From assembly GCA_018652265.1 (NCBI GenBank), contig JABICL010000034.1, forward strand, positions 1 through 64,000: a stretch of DNA of 64,000 nucleotides, given 5' to 3'. The notes below the pieces were generated by a model. It made no database searches. It was not told where the DNA came from and saw nothing but the letters and a program-made list of their open reading frames with translations. A program made the position numbers and the translations under genes. Numbering within the stretch: position 1 is the stretch's first letter; each line of letters starts with the position of its first letter. Source of the DNA: Candidatus Peribacteria bacterium. Its GTDB lineage: Bacteria > Patescibacteriota > Gracilibacteria > Peribacterales > Peribacteraceae. Positions 55,474-64,000 of the stretch are shown here, piece after piece.

Positions 55474-57447
55474 CTAAAGTTCCCTCTTAAGCATCTCCAC
55501 CTCATCCCTCAAATCTGCAGCCTTTTCAAACTCATAGTTTTCTGAGGCGATTTCCATCTGATTTTGAAGTTCTTTTATAAGCCTCTTCTTTTCATCTTTT
55601 GGAATCTTCTTGTTATCACGTTTTGGCTTTCTGAGTTCCAGCTTATTTTTCTCTTCTGCAATGTCATGAACTGCTTTTTCAATCGATTGAGGAGATATTC
55701 CATGATCTTCATTAAATTTATGTTGAATAGATCTTCTTCTTTCAGTTTCTTCCATTGCTGCTTTCATAGCTTTTGTAATTTTGTCTGCATACAAAACTAC
55801 ATGCCCGCGAACATTTCTAGCACATCTTCCTATTGTCTGTACAAGCGCATCGCGAGATCTCAAGAATCCTTCTTTGTCTGCGCCAAGTATCGCAATAAAA
55901 CTTACCTCTGGCAGATCCAATCCTTCTCGAAGTAGATTTACTCCTACTATTATATCTATTTCTCCAATTCTTAATTCTCTTATGGTTTCTACCCTGTCCA
56001 ATGTTTTAATATCTGAATGCAGATATTTAACTTTATAATCTTTATCGAGTAAGTACTGAGAAATTTCTTCTGCACTTTTTTTGGTAAGTGTAGTTACAAG
56101 TATTCTTTCTTCTCTATCTATAGTTTGATCTATTTCCGAGACAATATTATCTATTTGTCCTTTCGATGGATGAATGGTTACTACTGGATCTAGTAATCCA
56201 GTGGGACGTATAACTTGTTCTACAATTCTATCTTTTTTGGTGTTCTTATATTCATATTTGCCAGGAGTGGCTGATATATAGACTGCTTGTCCTATTTTGT
56301 TTTCGAATTCTTCAAATCTAAGGGGTCTATTGTCTTTGCTAGAAGGAAGTCTAAATCCATATTCTATAAGAGTATTTTTCCTACTTAAGTTTCCTTCATA
56401 CATACCTCCCACTTGAGGAATTGTCATATGAGATTCATCTACCAATAATAGAAAATCATCAGGGAAATAATCCAGAAGAGTTTCTGGTGGAGATCCAGGT
56501 TTTTTCTCTCCTAGATATCTCGCATAGTTTTCTATGCCTGTGCAGTATCCAGTTTCAAGTAACATTTCCAGATCATATTCAGTCCTCTGTCTTAATCTTT
56601 CTGCTTTTGCGATATCTCCTCTTTCTATAAGTTCTTTTTCTCTTTCATTTAAGTCTTTTTTTATAGATCCAGCTGCTTTTTCTATTTTCTCCTTTGTAGT
56701 TACTGTGTGAGTGGCAGGGAAAATAGTTGCCTCACTCATCTCGCACAGTACTTCGCCAGTAAAACTATCTACCTCTGATATAGATTCAATTTCATCAAAG
56801 GCCATTTCTATCCTTATTACAGTGTCTCCACTAGGAGGAAATATTTCTACCGTATCTCCTAGAACATGCACCATGCCCTGCTTAAATTCCACACCTGATC
56901 TTTTGTATTGTATGTCTGTAAGCTCTCTTAAAAATGTATCACGTACTTTTTGCTCACCTTGTTTTATAGTTATTGCCATTCCCTCGTAATCCGTAACACT
57001 ACCAAGTCCATATATACAAGATACTGATGCAACTATAATCACATCTCTCCTAGAGAGAAGATTATGTGTAGCTGCGTGTCTATATTTTGCAATTTCATCA
57101 TTGATAGATGCATCTTTTTCTATATACGTATCTGTAGATGGCATATATGCCTCTGGCTGATAATAATCGTAATAAGAAACAAAATAAGAAATTGCATTCT
57201 CTGGAAAAAAAGATTGAAATTCAGAACATAATTGAGCCGCTAAAGTTTTATTATGAGCCATTACCAATGTTGGCCTTTGCTGCTGCTCAATTATATTTGC
57301 CATTGTGAAAGTTTTACCTGTTCCTGTAGCTCCCAAAAGAGTTTGATGTCTTTCGCCGGATTTTAATCCTGCAGAGAGTTTTTTGATTGCCTCTGGCTGA
57401 TCACCTTTTGGATCGAATTTGGATACGAGTTTAAATTGGTTAGACAT
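55474..57447 (-). CDS. uvrB: Excinuclease ABC subunit B
   Basis: 657 aa; LLGATGTGKTFTMANII, SYYDYYQPEAYMPSTDTYIEKDASIN, VGVNLLREGLDLPEVSFIAILGADKEGFLRS, UVR motif at C-terminus. Confidence 0.98.
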   Translation of the reverse strand: MSNQFKLVSKFDPKGDQPEAIKKLSAGLKSGERHQTLLGATGTGKTFTMANIIEQQQRPTLVMAHNKTLAAQLCSEFQSFFPENAISYFVSYYDYYQPEAYMPSTDTYIEKDASINDEIAKYRHAATHNLLSRRDVIIVASVSCIYGLGSVTDYEGMAITIKQGEQKVRDTFLRELTDIQYKRSGVEFKQGMVHVLGDTVEIFPPSGDTVIRIEMAFDEIESISEVDSFTGEVLCEMSEATIFPATHTVTTKEKIEKAAGSIKKDLNEREKELIERGDIAKAERLRQRTEYDLEMLLETGYCTGIENYARYLGEKKPGSPPETLLDYFPDDFLLLVDESHMTIPQVGGMYEGNLSRKNTLIEYGFRLPSSKDNRPLRFEEFENKIGQAVYISATPGKYEYKNTKKDRIVEQVIRPTGLLDPVVTIHPSKGQIDNIVSEIDQTIDREERILVTTLTKKSAEEISQYLLDKDYKVKYLHSDIKTLDRVETIRELRIGEIDIIVGVNLLREGLDLPEVSFIAILGADKEGFLRSRDALVQTIGRCARNVRGHVVLYADKITKAMKAAMEETERRRSIQHKFNEDHGISPQSIEKAVHDIAEEKNKLELRKPKRDNKKIPKDEKKRLIKELQNQMEIASENYEFEKAADLRDEVEMLKREL

Positions 57448-57493
57448 GAAGAGGAATTGTATGTGTAAATTAAAACACAGGAAAGAAAAATAA

Positions 57494-57637
57494 GTACTTT
57501 AGGTACTTTATGTACATTAGGTAATTTAGGTACATATTTAATACGAGAAATTAAATCCTACCTAAGATACCTAAGATACCTAAGATACCTAAGATACCTA
57601 AGATACCTAAGATACCTAAGATACCTAAGATACCTTA
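57494..57637. repeat. Period-9 inverted repeat element
   Basis: Left arm TTTAGGTAC-type units; right arm 8x CTAAGATAC (57562-57633). Confidence 0.9.
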
Positions 57638-57650
57638 TACTACCCCTCGT

Positions 57651-60536
57651 ATGATTAAAAAAATTCAAAACTATCTGTCACATGTATTTTTTCTGGCTCT
57701 GGTCGTATGGGGCATTTATGCAACGTTAGTGTTTTTGGGTATAGATGCACACATAGTTGTCCTTCTAGAAGATGAAGCATGGAAATCTATAGCTAAGGAT
57801 ATTCCACAAAAACAGGGGGAATTTCCTCCGGCTGCGTTTTTGAGAGGGTTAAATGCTCTAGTGCCTATGGTTCAGCATTTTATATCTAGAGCTAGACCAT
57901 TTCTTGCTTACGGAGTGGTTAGTGCTTTAATTTATTTGTTATATGTGTGTTATACAGTTCTTGTAAAGGGAAGGCTTTTTATAGATAAAAAGGTAAATGC
58001 TCTACATTTAATTATTTTATTCTTTGGAAGTACATGGCTTGTATTTACTACTCTTTTTTATGTTGATGTTCCAAATTTACTTCCCAGTCTTATACTTGAG
58101 CCTTCAAGAGAGTCTTTAAATGATTCAGTTTCCGAAGAGGCATTTGTTGTATTAAAAGAAAATTTCAAGAGATTGGAAGAGTCTGGATGTATTATTCAAG
58201 ATAAAGAGGGCAGAAAAACTGGAGCTGGAGCAAATGCATACTGGTATCAGGGCATTTGTGTTCAGAAAGCATTCTTTACCAGAGTTATGTCTCAGGCTTT
58301 TATGCTTATGTTTTTGATATTGAATTTCCTTGTTATAGGTAAATTCTTGCTTAAGCTTTTTAAGTTCAAGACATCAAAATTATTAGAATTTGCTATGAGT
58401 TTAGGTTTGGGTGCAGCAGGAGTTACTATGATAATTTGGATATTGGCACTTATTAAGATTTTAAATTCTGCTACTGCATGGGTAGTTCTTATTGCTATTC
58501 CAATAATTGGATATCCGTATGTTTCTTATTGGATAAAATCAATTTTGCATTCCAACTGGAAATACAAAACATCATTCTTATCTGCAAAAAATATTATTAT
58601 CTGGCTTCTTATTACATATCTAGCATTTAACTTCTTAACAGTTGTAAGGCCATTTCCTATTGGATGGGATGATCTTGGTAGATATATAAATGGGCCAAGA
58701 CAAGTAAGTGTATTTGGCCATATTATTCCTGGAATGCTTGCTGCACAGTGGGAATATCTAACGTCTTTGGGGTTTGTATTGTTTGGTTATTATTCAGCTT
58801 TTGGGGCAACACTTGCTCAGCAAATTAATTGGATGGCAGGACTTTTTGCAACATTTGCTGTGTTTATTTGTGCAAGAAGTGTTTTGGGTGATGGCAAAGG
58901 AATATTTGCTGCCCTCTTCTATTACACATTACCAATGGCTGGTCATTTCTCGTTTGCAGATATGAAAACTGAGAATGCACTACTCTTTTATGGGGCGCTT
59001 GGTATTACCGCAGTTGTTATTTGGATAAAAAATAGAGAAAAAGAAGAGCAAGATGGAAATGGAATGAAGTGGTTGTTTGTTGCGGGAATTTTATTTGCTG
59101 CAGGAGTTGCTACCAAGCCTACGATTGTTCTTATGTTTCTTATGGCAGGAACCATGATTACATTCGATGTATTGGGAGTTTCTAGTGGTATAGGATCAAT
59201 ATTTCTTGGCACTCTTATACTTACAAAATCTAGGGCAATCAGCTTATCCAAGATAGCGGAAAAATTGGGGATACTAGACGTTTCATTGTTTAGTACTTTT
59301 GTGACTATCTCTCTCCTTGTGATTGGTGTTGCACTATTTGTAATGCCACTTGTTTATTCAAGGAAAAAATCAAATACAAAAGCAAAACTTGCGGAACACA
59401 AGTTCTATTGGAAGAGCGTTATGGTTATTGTAGTTGGTTTTATGATTTTCTCGGGGCCATGGATGGTTAGAAATATGGGGGCTAATAAAATGATAAATGT
59501 GTCTGCATTACTTGGTGCGCCAAATACGATTACTCCTATGATTGTATATAGCGAAGAAATGCTTCCTGATAATGCTCCTGAAGGATCGAGATTTTTGCCT
59601 CCTGAATTGGCAGTAGATCCTGATCATGAAAGATGTATAGGTACTTCTGAGCAAGAAGAGTTAGATAGATATTGGGGATATGGTGCTGGATTTAGTCATT
59701 TCCTTAAATTGCCATGGAGAGTGATTATGAATGTAGATTCTCAGGGGTACTACCTCACAACTTCTCCATTATTACTTCTTGTTCCATTATTACTTCTGGC
59801 GCCAATCTTTTGGAGGAAGAGAATTCTTAGATTGATATTCTGGGGGACACTTGCATATGTTTTCCAATGGATTCTCGCAGCCAGTGGTATCCCTTGGTAT
59901 GGAATAGGAATGTTCCTTGGCCTTGCCATATGTGTTGAAGCTGTTTTATTTGGTTCAAAAGATAAGGCTTCCAGGATAGTAGGAGGGACTTTGTGTGTTG
60001 TTGCAATACTTATGGTCCTATCTCTTAGGCTTTGGCAATTTTCCATGCAAATGAATTTGCATGAGTATTCATGGGGAAAAGCTTCCTTTGAAGTGCTTAG
60101 AGAGATGACTATTCCTGATTACGATAATATTACAGAAAATGTTGTTGAGCTTTCCAAGAATAAGGAAACACCTTATCTATATAGGATGGGAACTTTTATA
60201 AGTTATTTCATTCCACGCAATAGGGAAATTATTACGCTAAATGATAATCAGCTTGTCTTTTTTAATTGTATAAACCAAGAGGGAGATCATCTTCTTACTT
60301 TAAAGAGACTTAAGGCATTAGGATTTCATAGTATAGTTTTTGATACGAATACTGCGACCATAGAAAAAGATCAAAACGGAACTCTTCATCAGAAGGTAAA
60401 TAATTTTATGGATTTTGCAAATGATGAAAGTACGGGAATTATATCTGTGGTGAATAATCCAGGAGGGGGGATTGCTTATATGATACTTCCGGAGAGCGTT
60501 GAGATTGATGAGGATGCTGTAGATGTAGAGGAGTGA
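57651..60536 (+). CDS. Large polytopic membrane protein, putative lipid-linked glycosyltransferase
   Basis: 961 aa with many TM segments; DDLGRYINGPRQ and charged loop; in a glycan cluster. Confidence 0.6.
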   Translation: MIKKIQNYLSHVFFLALVVWGIYATLVFLGIDAHIVVLLEDEAWKSIAKDIPQKQGEFPPAAFLRGLNALVPMVQHFISRARPFLAYGVVSALIYLLYVCYTVLVKGRLFIDKKVNALHLIILFFGSTWLVFTTLFYVDVPNLLPSLILEPSRESLNDSVSEEAFVVLKENFKRLEESGCIIQDKEGRKTGAGANAYWYQGICVQKAFFTRVMSQAFMLMFLILNFLVIGKFLLKLFKFKTSKLLEFAMSLGLGAAGVTMIIWILALIKILNSATAWVVLIAIPIIGYPYVSYWIKSILHSNWKYKTSFLSAKNIIIWLLITYLAFNFLTVVRPFPIGWDDLGRYINGPRQVSVFGHIIPGMLAAQWEYLTSLGFVLFGYYSAFGATLAQQINWMAGLFATFAVFICARSVLGDGKGIFAALFYYTLPMAGHFSFADMKTENALLFYGALGITAVVIWIKNREKEEQDGNGMKWLFVAGILFAAGVATKPTIVLMFLMAGTMITFDVLGVSSGIGSIFLGTLILTKSRAISLSKIAEKLGILDVSLFSTFVTISLLVIGVALFVMPLVYSRKKSNTKAKLAEHKFYWKSVMVIVVGFMIFSGPWMVRNMGANKMINVSALLGAPNTITPMIVYSEEMLPDNAPEGSRFLPPELAVDPDHERCIGTSEQEELDRYWGYGAGFSHFLKLPWRVIMNVDSQGYYLTTSPLLLLVPLLLLAPIFWRKRILRLIFWGTLAYVFQWILAASGIPWYGIGMFLGLAICVEAVLFGSKDKASRIVGGTLCVVAILMVLSLRLWQFSMQMNLHEYSWGKASFEVLREMTIPDYDNITENVVELSKNKETPYLYRMGTFISYFIPRNREIITLNDNQLVFFNCINQEGDHLLTLKRLKALGFHSIVFDTNTATIEKDQNGTLHQKVNNFMDFANDESTGIISVVNNPGGGIAYMILPESVEIDEDAVDVEE

Positions 60537-60628
60537 TTAGTAGGTAGTGGGTAGTGATTAGTAGCAAAACAATATGTGGTACGTTGTGCAGCGTGCTAGC
60601 CACTAACTACTAACCACTAACCACTTGT
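60531..60628. repeat. Period-7 hairpin repeat
   Basis: GAGTGATTAGTAGGTAGTGGGTAGTGATTAGTAGCAAAACAA...CTAGCCACTAACTACTAACCACTAACCACTTGT. Confidence 0.9.
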
Positions 60629-60701
60629 TCGTTCTTAAAATTCTTCAAAATATACAATTTATTCCATACATATCACCAATAATAGTTCTATACTTTATAC
60701 T

Positions 60702-61370
60702 GTGAAGACCGTAGCAATAATTCCGGCTTTCAATGAAGTAACGCAGATATCTGATGTTATAAATGGAATGAAAAAGCATGTGGATTCTGTAATAGTTATA
60801 GATGATGGTTCCACAGATGGTACAGGTAATATTTCTAGAGATTGTGGAGCAATAGTAGTGACTCACAGAATGACTCGAGGTGCAGGAGCCGCAACTATGA
60901 CTGGAATTATTGTAGCAAGGCTAATGCATGCACAGGCTGCTATAACAATAGATGCAGATGGTCAGCATGATCCGAATGATTCTCCAAAATTGTTGGCCCC
61001 TATTCTAAGTGAAGATGCAGACATAGTTATAGGCACAAGATTTAAAGGAAGAAACAATGTCCCGTTTTTGCCAAAGCTATTTAATAAAATTGGAAACATA
61101 CTTACTTTTATGACTACTGGTAAATATGTCTCAGATAGCCAGTCGGGATTCAAAGCCTTTGGACCGGTTTCTTTATATACGATTCATTTGCATATGGATG
61201 GGTTTGAATTCTGCACAGAAATTGTAAGAGAAATTGCACAATATGGATGGAAGGCAAAAGAGGTTCCTGTAGGAGTTACATACTCTGAATACACTAGAGC
61301 AAAAGGTCAGTCTTTTTCCCGTGGAGTGATTACAGCATGTAAGATATTACTTAGATTCTTCCTCAGATAA
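60702..61370 (+). CDS. Family 2 glycosyltransferase (polyprenyl-phosphate type)
   Basis: VAIIPAFNEVTQISDVINGM, VIDDGSTDGT, ITIDADGQHDPNDSPKLLAPI; GTG start. Confidence 0.92.
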   Translation: MKTVAIIPAFNEVTQISDVINGMKKHVDSVIVIDDGSTDGTGNISRDCGAIVVTHRMTRGAGAATMTGIIVARLMHAQAAITIDADGQHDPNDSPKLLAPILSEDADIVIGTRFKGRNNVPFLPKLFNKIGNILTFMTTGKYVSDSQSGFKAFGPVSLYTIHLHMDGFEFCTEIVREIAQYGWKAKEVPVGVTYSEYTRAKGQSFSRGVITACKILLRFFLR

Positions 61371-61372
61371 TT

Positions 61373-61750
61373 ATGGATTTTCAAATAACCCCATACATCG
61401 TAGTAGTGCCGCTCATAGCCTTTTTCTTTATAGTTTATGCATGGAACCACGTTATGCGTGGGACCAAGACTATATGGGAAGCAATACTTTGGTCGTTTTT
61501 CTGGGGGTGCATCGCAACTATAGTTCTTTTCCCAGAATGGATAGGCTTTCTAACATCATGGACTGGGATAAAAGATCAAGAGAATGCAATATTTGCTATA
61601 GCAATTGGAATAATCCTTTTTATCGTTTTCCAAATAATTATAAGAATGGAAAATATGCAGAAGCAAATTACAGATTTGGTGAGGCATGATGCTATTGAGG
61701 ATTCGGGACTAACAGAGTCAGATGCTGTAACAAATAGCACAAACAAGTGA
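61373..61750 (+). CDS. DUF2304-like small membrane protein
   Basis: 125 aa with three hydrophobic segments, directly after a GT2 gene. Confidence 0.65.
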   Translation: MDFQITPYIVVVPLIAFFFIVYAWNHVMRGTKTIWEAILWSFFWGCIATIVLFPEWIGFLTSWTGIKDQENAIFAIAIGIILFIVFQIIIRMENMQKQITDLVRHDAIEDSGLTESDAVTNSTNK

Positions 61751-61841
61751 GTAGTGAGTAGTGGGTAGTGATTAGTAGCAAAGCAATAGGTACGCGATAT
61801 GTAACCCACTGACCACTGACCACTAACCACTAACCACTCGT
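61745..61841. repeat. Period-7 hairpin repeat filling an intergenic gap
   Basis: ACAAGTGAGTAGTGAGTAGTGGGTAGTGATTAGTAGCAAAGCAA...CCACTGACCACTGACCACTAACCACTAACCACTCGT. Confidence 0.9.
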
Positions 61842-61843
61842 AC

Positions 61844-63043
61844 ATGAAAACCATTCTACTCATCTCCCCCTATTGGAAAGAGCCGCATCGTTGGATGGTA
61901 AGTTCTGTAAAACTTGCAGAGCTTTGGCAAAGAATGGGATATAAAGTAGTTGTTGTATGTATGGGGGCGAAAACAGAGAAAGAAGTAGTCTCGGAAACTC
62001 TCACTATTTATAGGGTGTGGGATTTCTTTTTGCCAGACCCTTTAAACTATGGAATATCTCCAGGATTTTTCTTTAAAGTTTTAAGGGTTTTAAAAAACGA
62101 AAAGCCAGACATCGTAATTGTAAATAAGATTCTTTTCTGGACTTCTTTGATTGTTCCTTGGCTTAGAATTCTTGGAAAAAAGCCAATCGTTACTACGGAT
62201 GCACTTGTAGGAGTTACCTGGCAGCCTAGAGGAATAATTCCAAAAGTCATTATGTCTATTGGAGGATGGACGGCTGGATGGAAAGTAATGCTTTTTGCCA
62301 AAAAATTAGTATTTTTTCATCCGCAGCCGGATAAGATTTTGAAAATGATGGGGGTTTATGGAAAATCAATTGTGATTCCTACGGGGATAGATAGTCGAGC
62401 TTTCCTTAACAAGCTCTCCTCGAGTGAGTCCGCCAGCGGGCGGACGAATCGAGAGGCGCCTCTCCACTCGTCCGCTAAAGCGGACTCGGTCGAGGAGAGT
62501 TACAATATTCATGCGAGGAAAGCTCAAACCGTGACTTATGTTGGACGATTAGAATCTGTAAAAGGTGTAGATGATTTTCTCGCAGCGACAGTGCCTCTAA
62601 AAAAAGATTATCCAGATCTAAATATTCAAGTTGTTGGATATTGTAAGCCAGGGAATACGATCGTAAGGCAATATGAAGGTAGCGTGAAATTCACAGGATT
62701 GCGTGATGATATTCCAGAGATTCTAAGTAGCTCAGATATATTCGTCTTACCAAGTTATAGTGAAGGCCTTAGTAATGCTCTCATGGAAGCTATGTCTTCT
62801 AGGTGTGCATGTATTGCTACCGGTGTAGGCGGTAATAAATATTTAATAGAAGACTCAGTATCTGGATTACTATTTAAGCCAGGGGATATCGAGGCTCTTA
62901 GATCTCATGTAAGAAGCCTGATAGACAATCCTTCAAGGATAGAGGGATTAGGAAATGCAGCCAGGGCCCGCATAGAGGATATGTTTGACTGGAGCGTAAT
63001 CGAGAGTAAATATGCTGAACTTTTTAACGAGCGGGCCAATTAA
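61844..63043 (+). CDS. Family 4-type glycosyltransferase with palindrome-encoded insertion
   Basis: VIPTGIDSRAF; VTYVGRLESVKGVDDFL; LPSYSEGLSNALMEAMSSRCACIATGVGGN. Confidence 0.92.
   Translation: MKTILLISPYWKEPHRWMVSSVKLAELWQRMGYKVVVVCMGAKTEKEVVSETLTIYRVWDFFLPDPLNYGISPGFFFKVLRVLKNEKPDIVIVNKILFWTSLIVPWLRILGKKPIVTTDALVGVTWQPRGIIPKVIMSIGGWTAGWKVMLFAKKLVFFHPQPDKILKMMGVYGKSIVIPTGIDSRAFLNKLSSSESASGRTNREAPLHSSAKADSVEESYNIHARKAQTVTYVGRLESVKGVDDFLAATVPLKKDYPDLNIQVVGYCKPGNTIVRQYEGSVKFTGLRDDIPEILSSSDIFVLPSYSEGLSNALMEAMSSRCACIATGVGGNKYLIEDSVSGLLFKPGDIEALRSHVRSLIDNPSRIEGLGNAARARIEDMFDWSVIESKYAELFNERAN
62396..62525. repeat. Palindromic element inside glycosyltransferase CDS, family B
   Basis: CGAGCTTTCCT...GTCCGCCAGCGGGCGGAC...CGAGAGGCGCCTCTCC...AGGAAAGCTC. 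Confidence 0.92.
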
Positions 63044-63117
63044 CAATGTACAATGAAAAATGAATAATAAAGGAAATCTTCCATAATTATTCATTGTTAA
63101 TTATTAATTATTCATTA
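63041..63117. repeat. AT-rich period-7 hairpin element
   Basis: AATGTAC AATGAAA AATGAAT AATAAAGGAAATCTTCCATAATTATT CATTGTT AATTATT AATTATT CATTAAT. Confidence 0.8.
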
Positions 63118-63128
63118 ATACTTTCTCT

Positions 63129-64000
63129 ATGATGACATCTATAGTTACTGGCGGAGCAGGATTCATAGGTTCACATCTATGTGAAGTACTTCTTGAAAGG
63201 GGAGAGAGGGTTATCTGCATCGATAATTTTTTCACTGGAAATAAGAAGAACGTAGAGCATCTAATGGATAATGAAAAATTTACTTTAATTGATCATGATA
63301 TTGTTGATCCATTATCAACGGTGGAATGCCCACTTGCTGCTGACATAATTTACAATCTTGCATGTCCAGCTTCCCCTGTTCACTATCAGCATGATCCAGT
63401 AAAAACTGTTCAAACAAATGTGGTAGGAACTACAAATATGTTGGAGCTAGCAAAAGCTAGAGGAGCAATTTTTCTACAAGCCTCGACTTCCGAAGTATAT
63501 GGAGATCCAGAAGTACATCCACAGCCAGAAAGTTATGTGGGGCATGTAAATCCACTAGGGCCTCGGGCTTGTTATGACGAAGGAAAGAGATGCGCAGAGA
63601 CTTTATGTTCTGACTATCATCGTGAATATGGATTGACGACTAAGATTGCACGTATTTTTAATACGTATGGTCCACGTATGGCAGAAAATGATGGAAGAGT
63701 AGTTTCTAATTTTATTTTGCAAGCACTTCGAAATGAACCAATAACAATATATGGGGATGGATCACAAACTCGTAGCTTTCAATTTGTAAATGATCTAGTT
63801 CGAGGACTTCTTCTACTTGCTGATCACAAAGATTTTCATGGTCCTGTAAATATAGGTACTCAGTTTGAGATGACTGTGAAAGCGCTTGCTGAAATGATTA
63901 TTAAAATGACTGGATCGAAAAGCGAAATAATATATGGCCCGTTGCCTGAAAATGATCCTAAACAAAGAAGGCCAGATTCTTCACTTGCAAAAGAGAAATT
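63129..64000 (+). CDS. NAD-dependent epimerase/dehydratase, UDP-glucuronate decarboxylase-like (partial, runs off window)
   Basis: [82 protein letters not shown]. Confidence 0.93.
   Translation, partial: MMTSIVTGGAGFIGSHLCEVLLERGERVICIDNFFTGNKKNVEHLMDNEKFTLIDHDIVDPLSTVECPLAADIIYNLACPASPVHYQHDPVKTVQTNVVGTTNMLELAKARGAIFLQASTSEVYGDPEVHPQPESYVGHVNPLGPRACYDEGKRCAETLCSDYHREYGLTTKIARIFNTYGPRMAENDGRVVSNFILQALRNEPITIYGDGSQTRSFQFVNDLVRGLLLLADHKDFHGPVNIGTQFEMTVKALAEMIIKMTGSKSEIIYGPLPENDPKQRRPDSSLAKEK

Noticed and set aside
57562-57633. CTAAGATAC tandem array as a possible CRISPR or iteron set
   Set aside because: No spacers and no Rep protein; it pairs with an inverted left arm, fitting a hairpin repeat.
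61576-61863. 95 aa minus-strand ORF (VVSGQWSVGYISRTY...)
   Set aside because: Antisense translation of the period-7 repeat and the DUF2304-like gene.
1-64000. Alternative genetic code (UGA as Gly) as in some CPR lineages
   Set aside because: mfd, the 961 aa membrane protein, the DUF2304-like gene and others end at TGA at the expected length, and no conserved ORF is broken by internal TGA.
1-64000. Defense, toxin-antitoxin, prophage or secondary-metabolite systems
   Set aside because: No recognisable marker proteins for such systems in the listed ORFs beyond the IS30 transposase.

Overview
This 64 kb window looks like a chromosomal segment of a low-GC bacterium using the standard code: TGA, TAG and TAA all end full-length conserved ORFs. 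The gene content suggests a Patescibacteria/CPR lineage such as Peregrinibacteria-like, but that placement is inference. It is mostly housekeeping: folate/thymidylate genes (folB, folK, folA, folE, thyA), ssb, efp, gatB, def, a DnaQ-like exonuclease, dnaN, mfd, pheT, rpmB, recJ, ahcY, nusA, tsaB, delta-prime, rpsR, rpsF, a class A PBP, aspS, metK behind a SAM riboswitch, a PGRP/SpoIID wall protein, secA, pduO, uvrB and a glycan cluster running off the right edge. There are three tRNAs (Ser-GGA, Asp-GTC, Leu-TAG) and one IS30-family element. The most unusual signal is a dense set of palindromic and short-period (7-nt and 9-nt) repeat elements. They sit at gene 3' ends, often supply stop codons and C-terminal residues, abut all three tRNA 3' ends, nest inside each other, and in at least three genes (two glycosyltransferases and recJ) appear as in-frame peptide-coding insertions. 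Two copies of one family 38 kb apart differ at only two positions, and these form a compensatory base pair. Other points of note are a deformylase that seems to start at AUA overlapping the upstream stop, a 121-codon open frame behind an in-frame TAA, a duplicated tRNA-Leu 3' end, a tandem-OB SSB and an apparent attenuator in the nusA leader. All calls are from manual reading of motifs; no searches were run.
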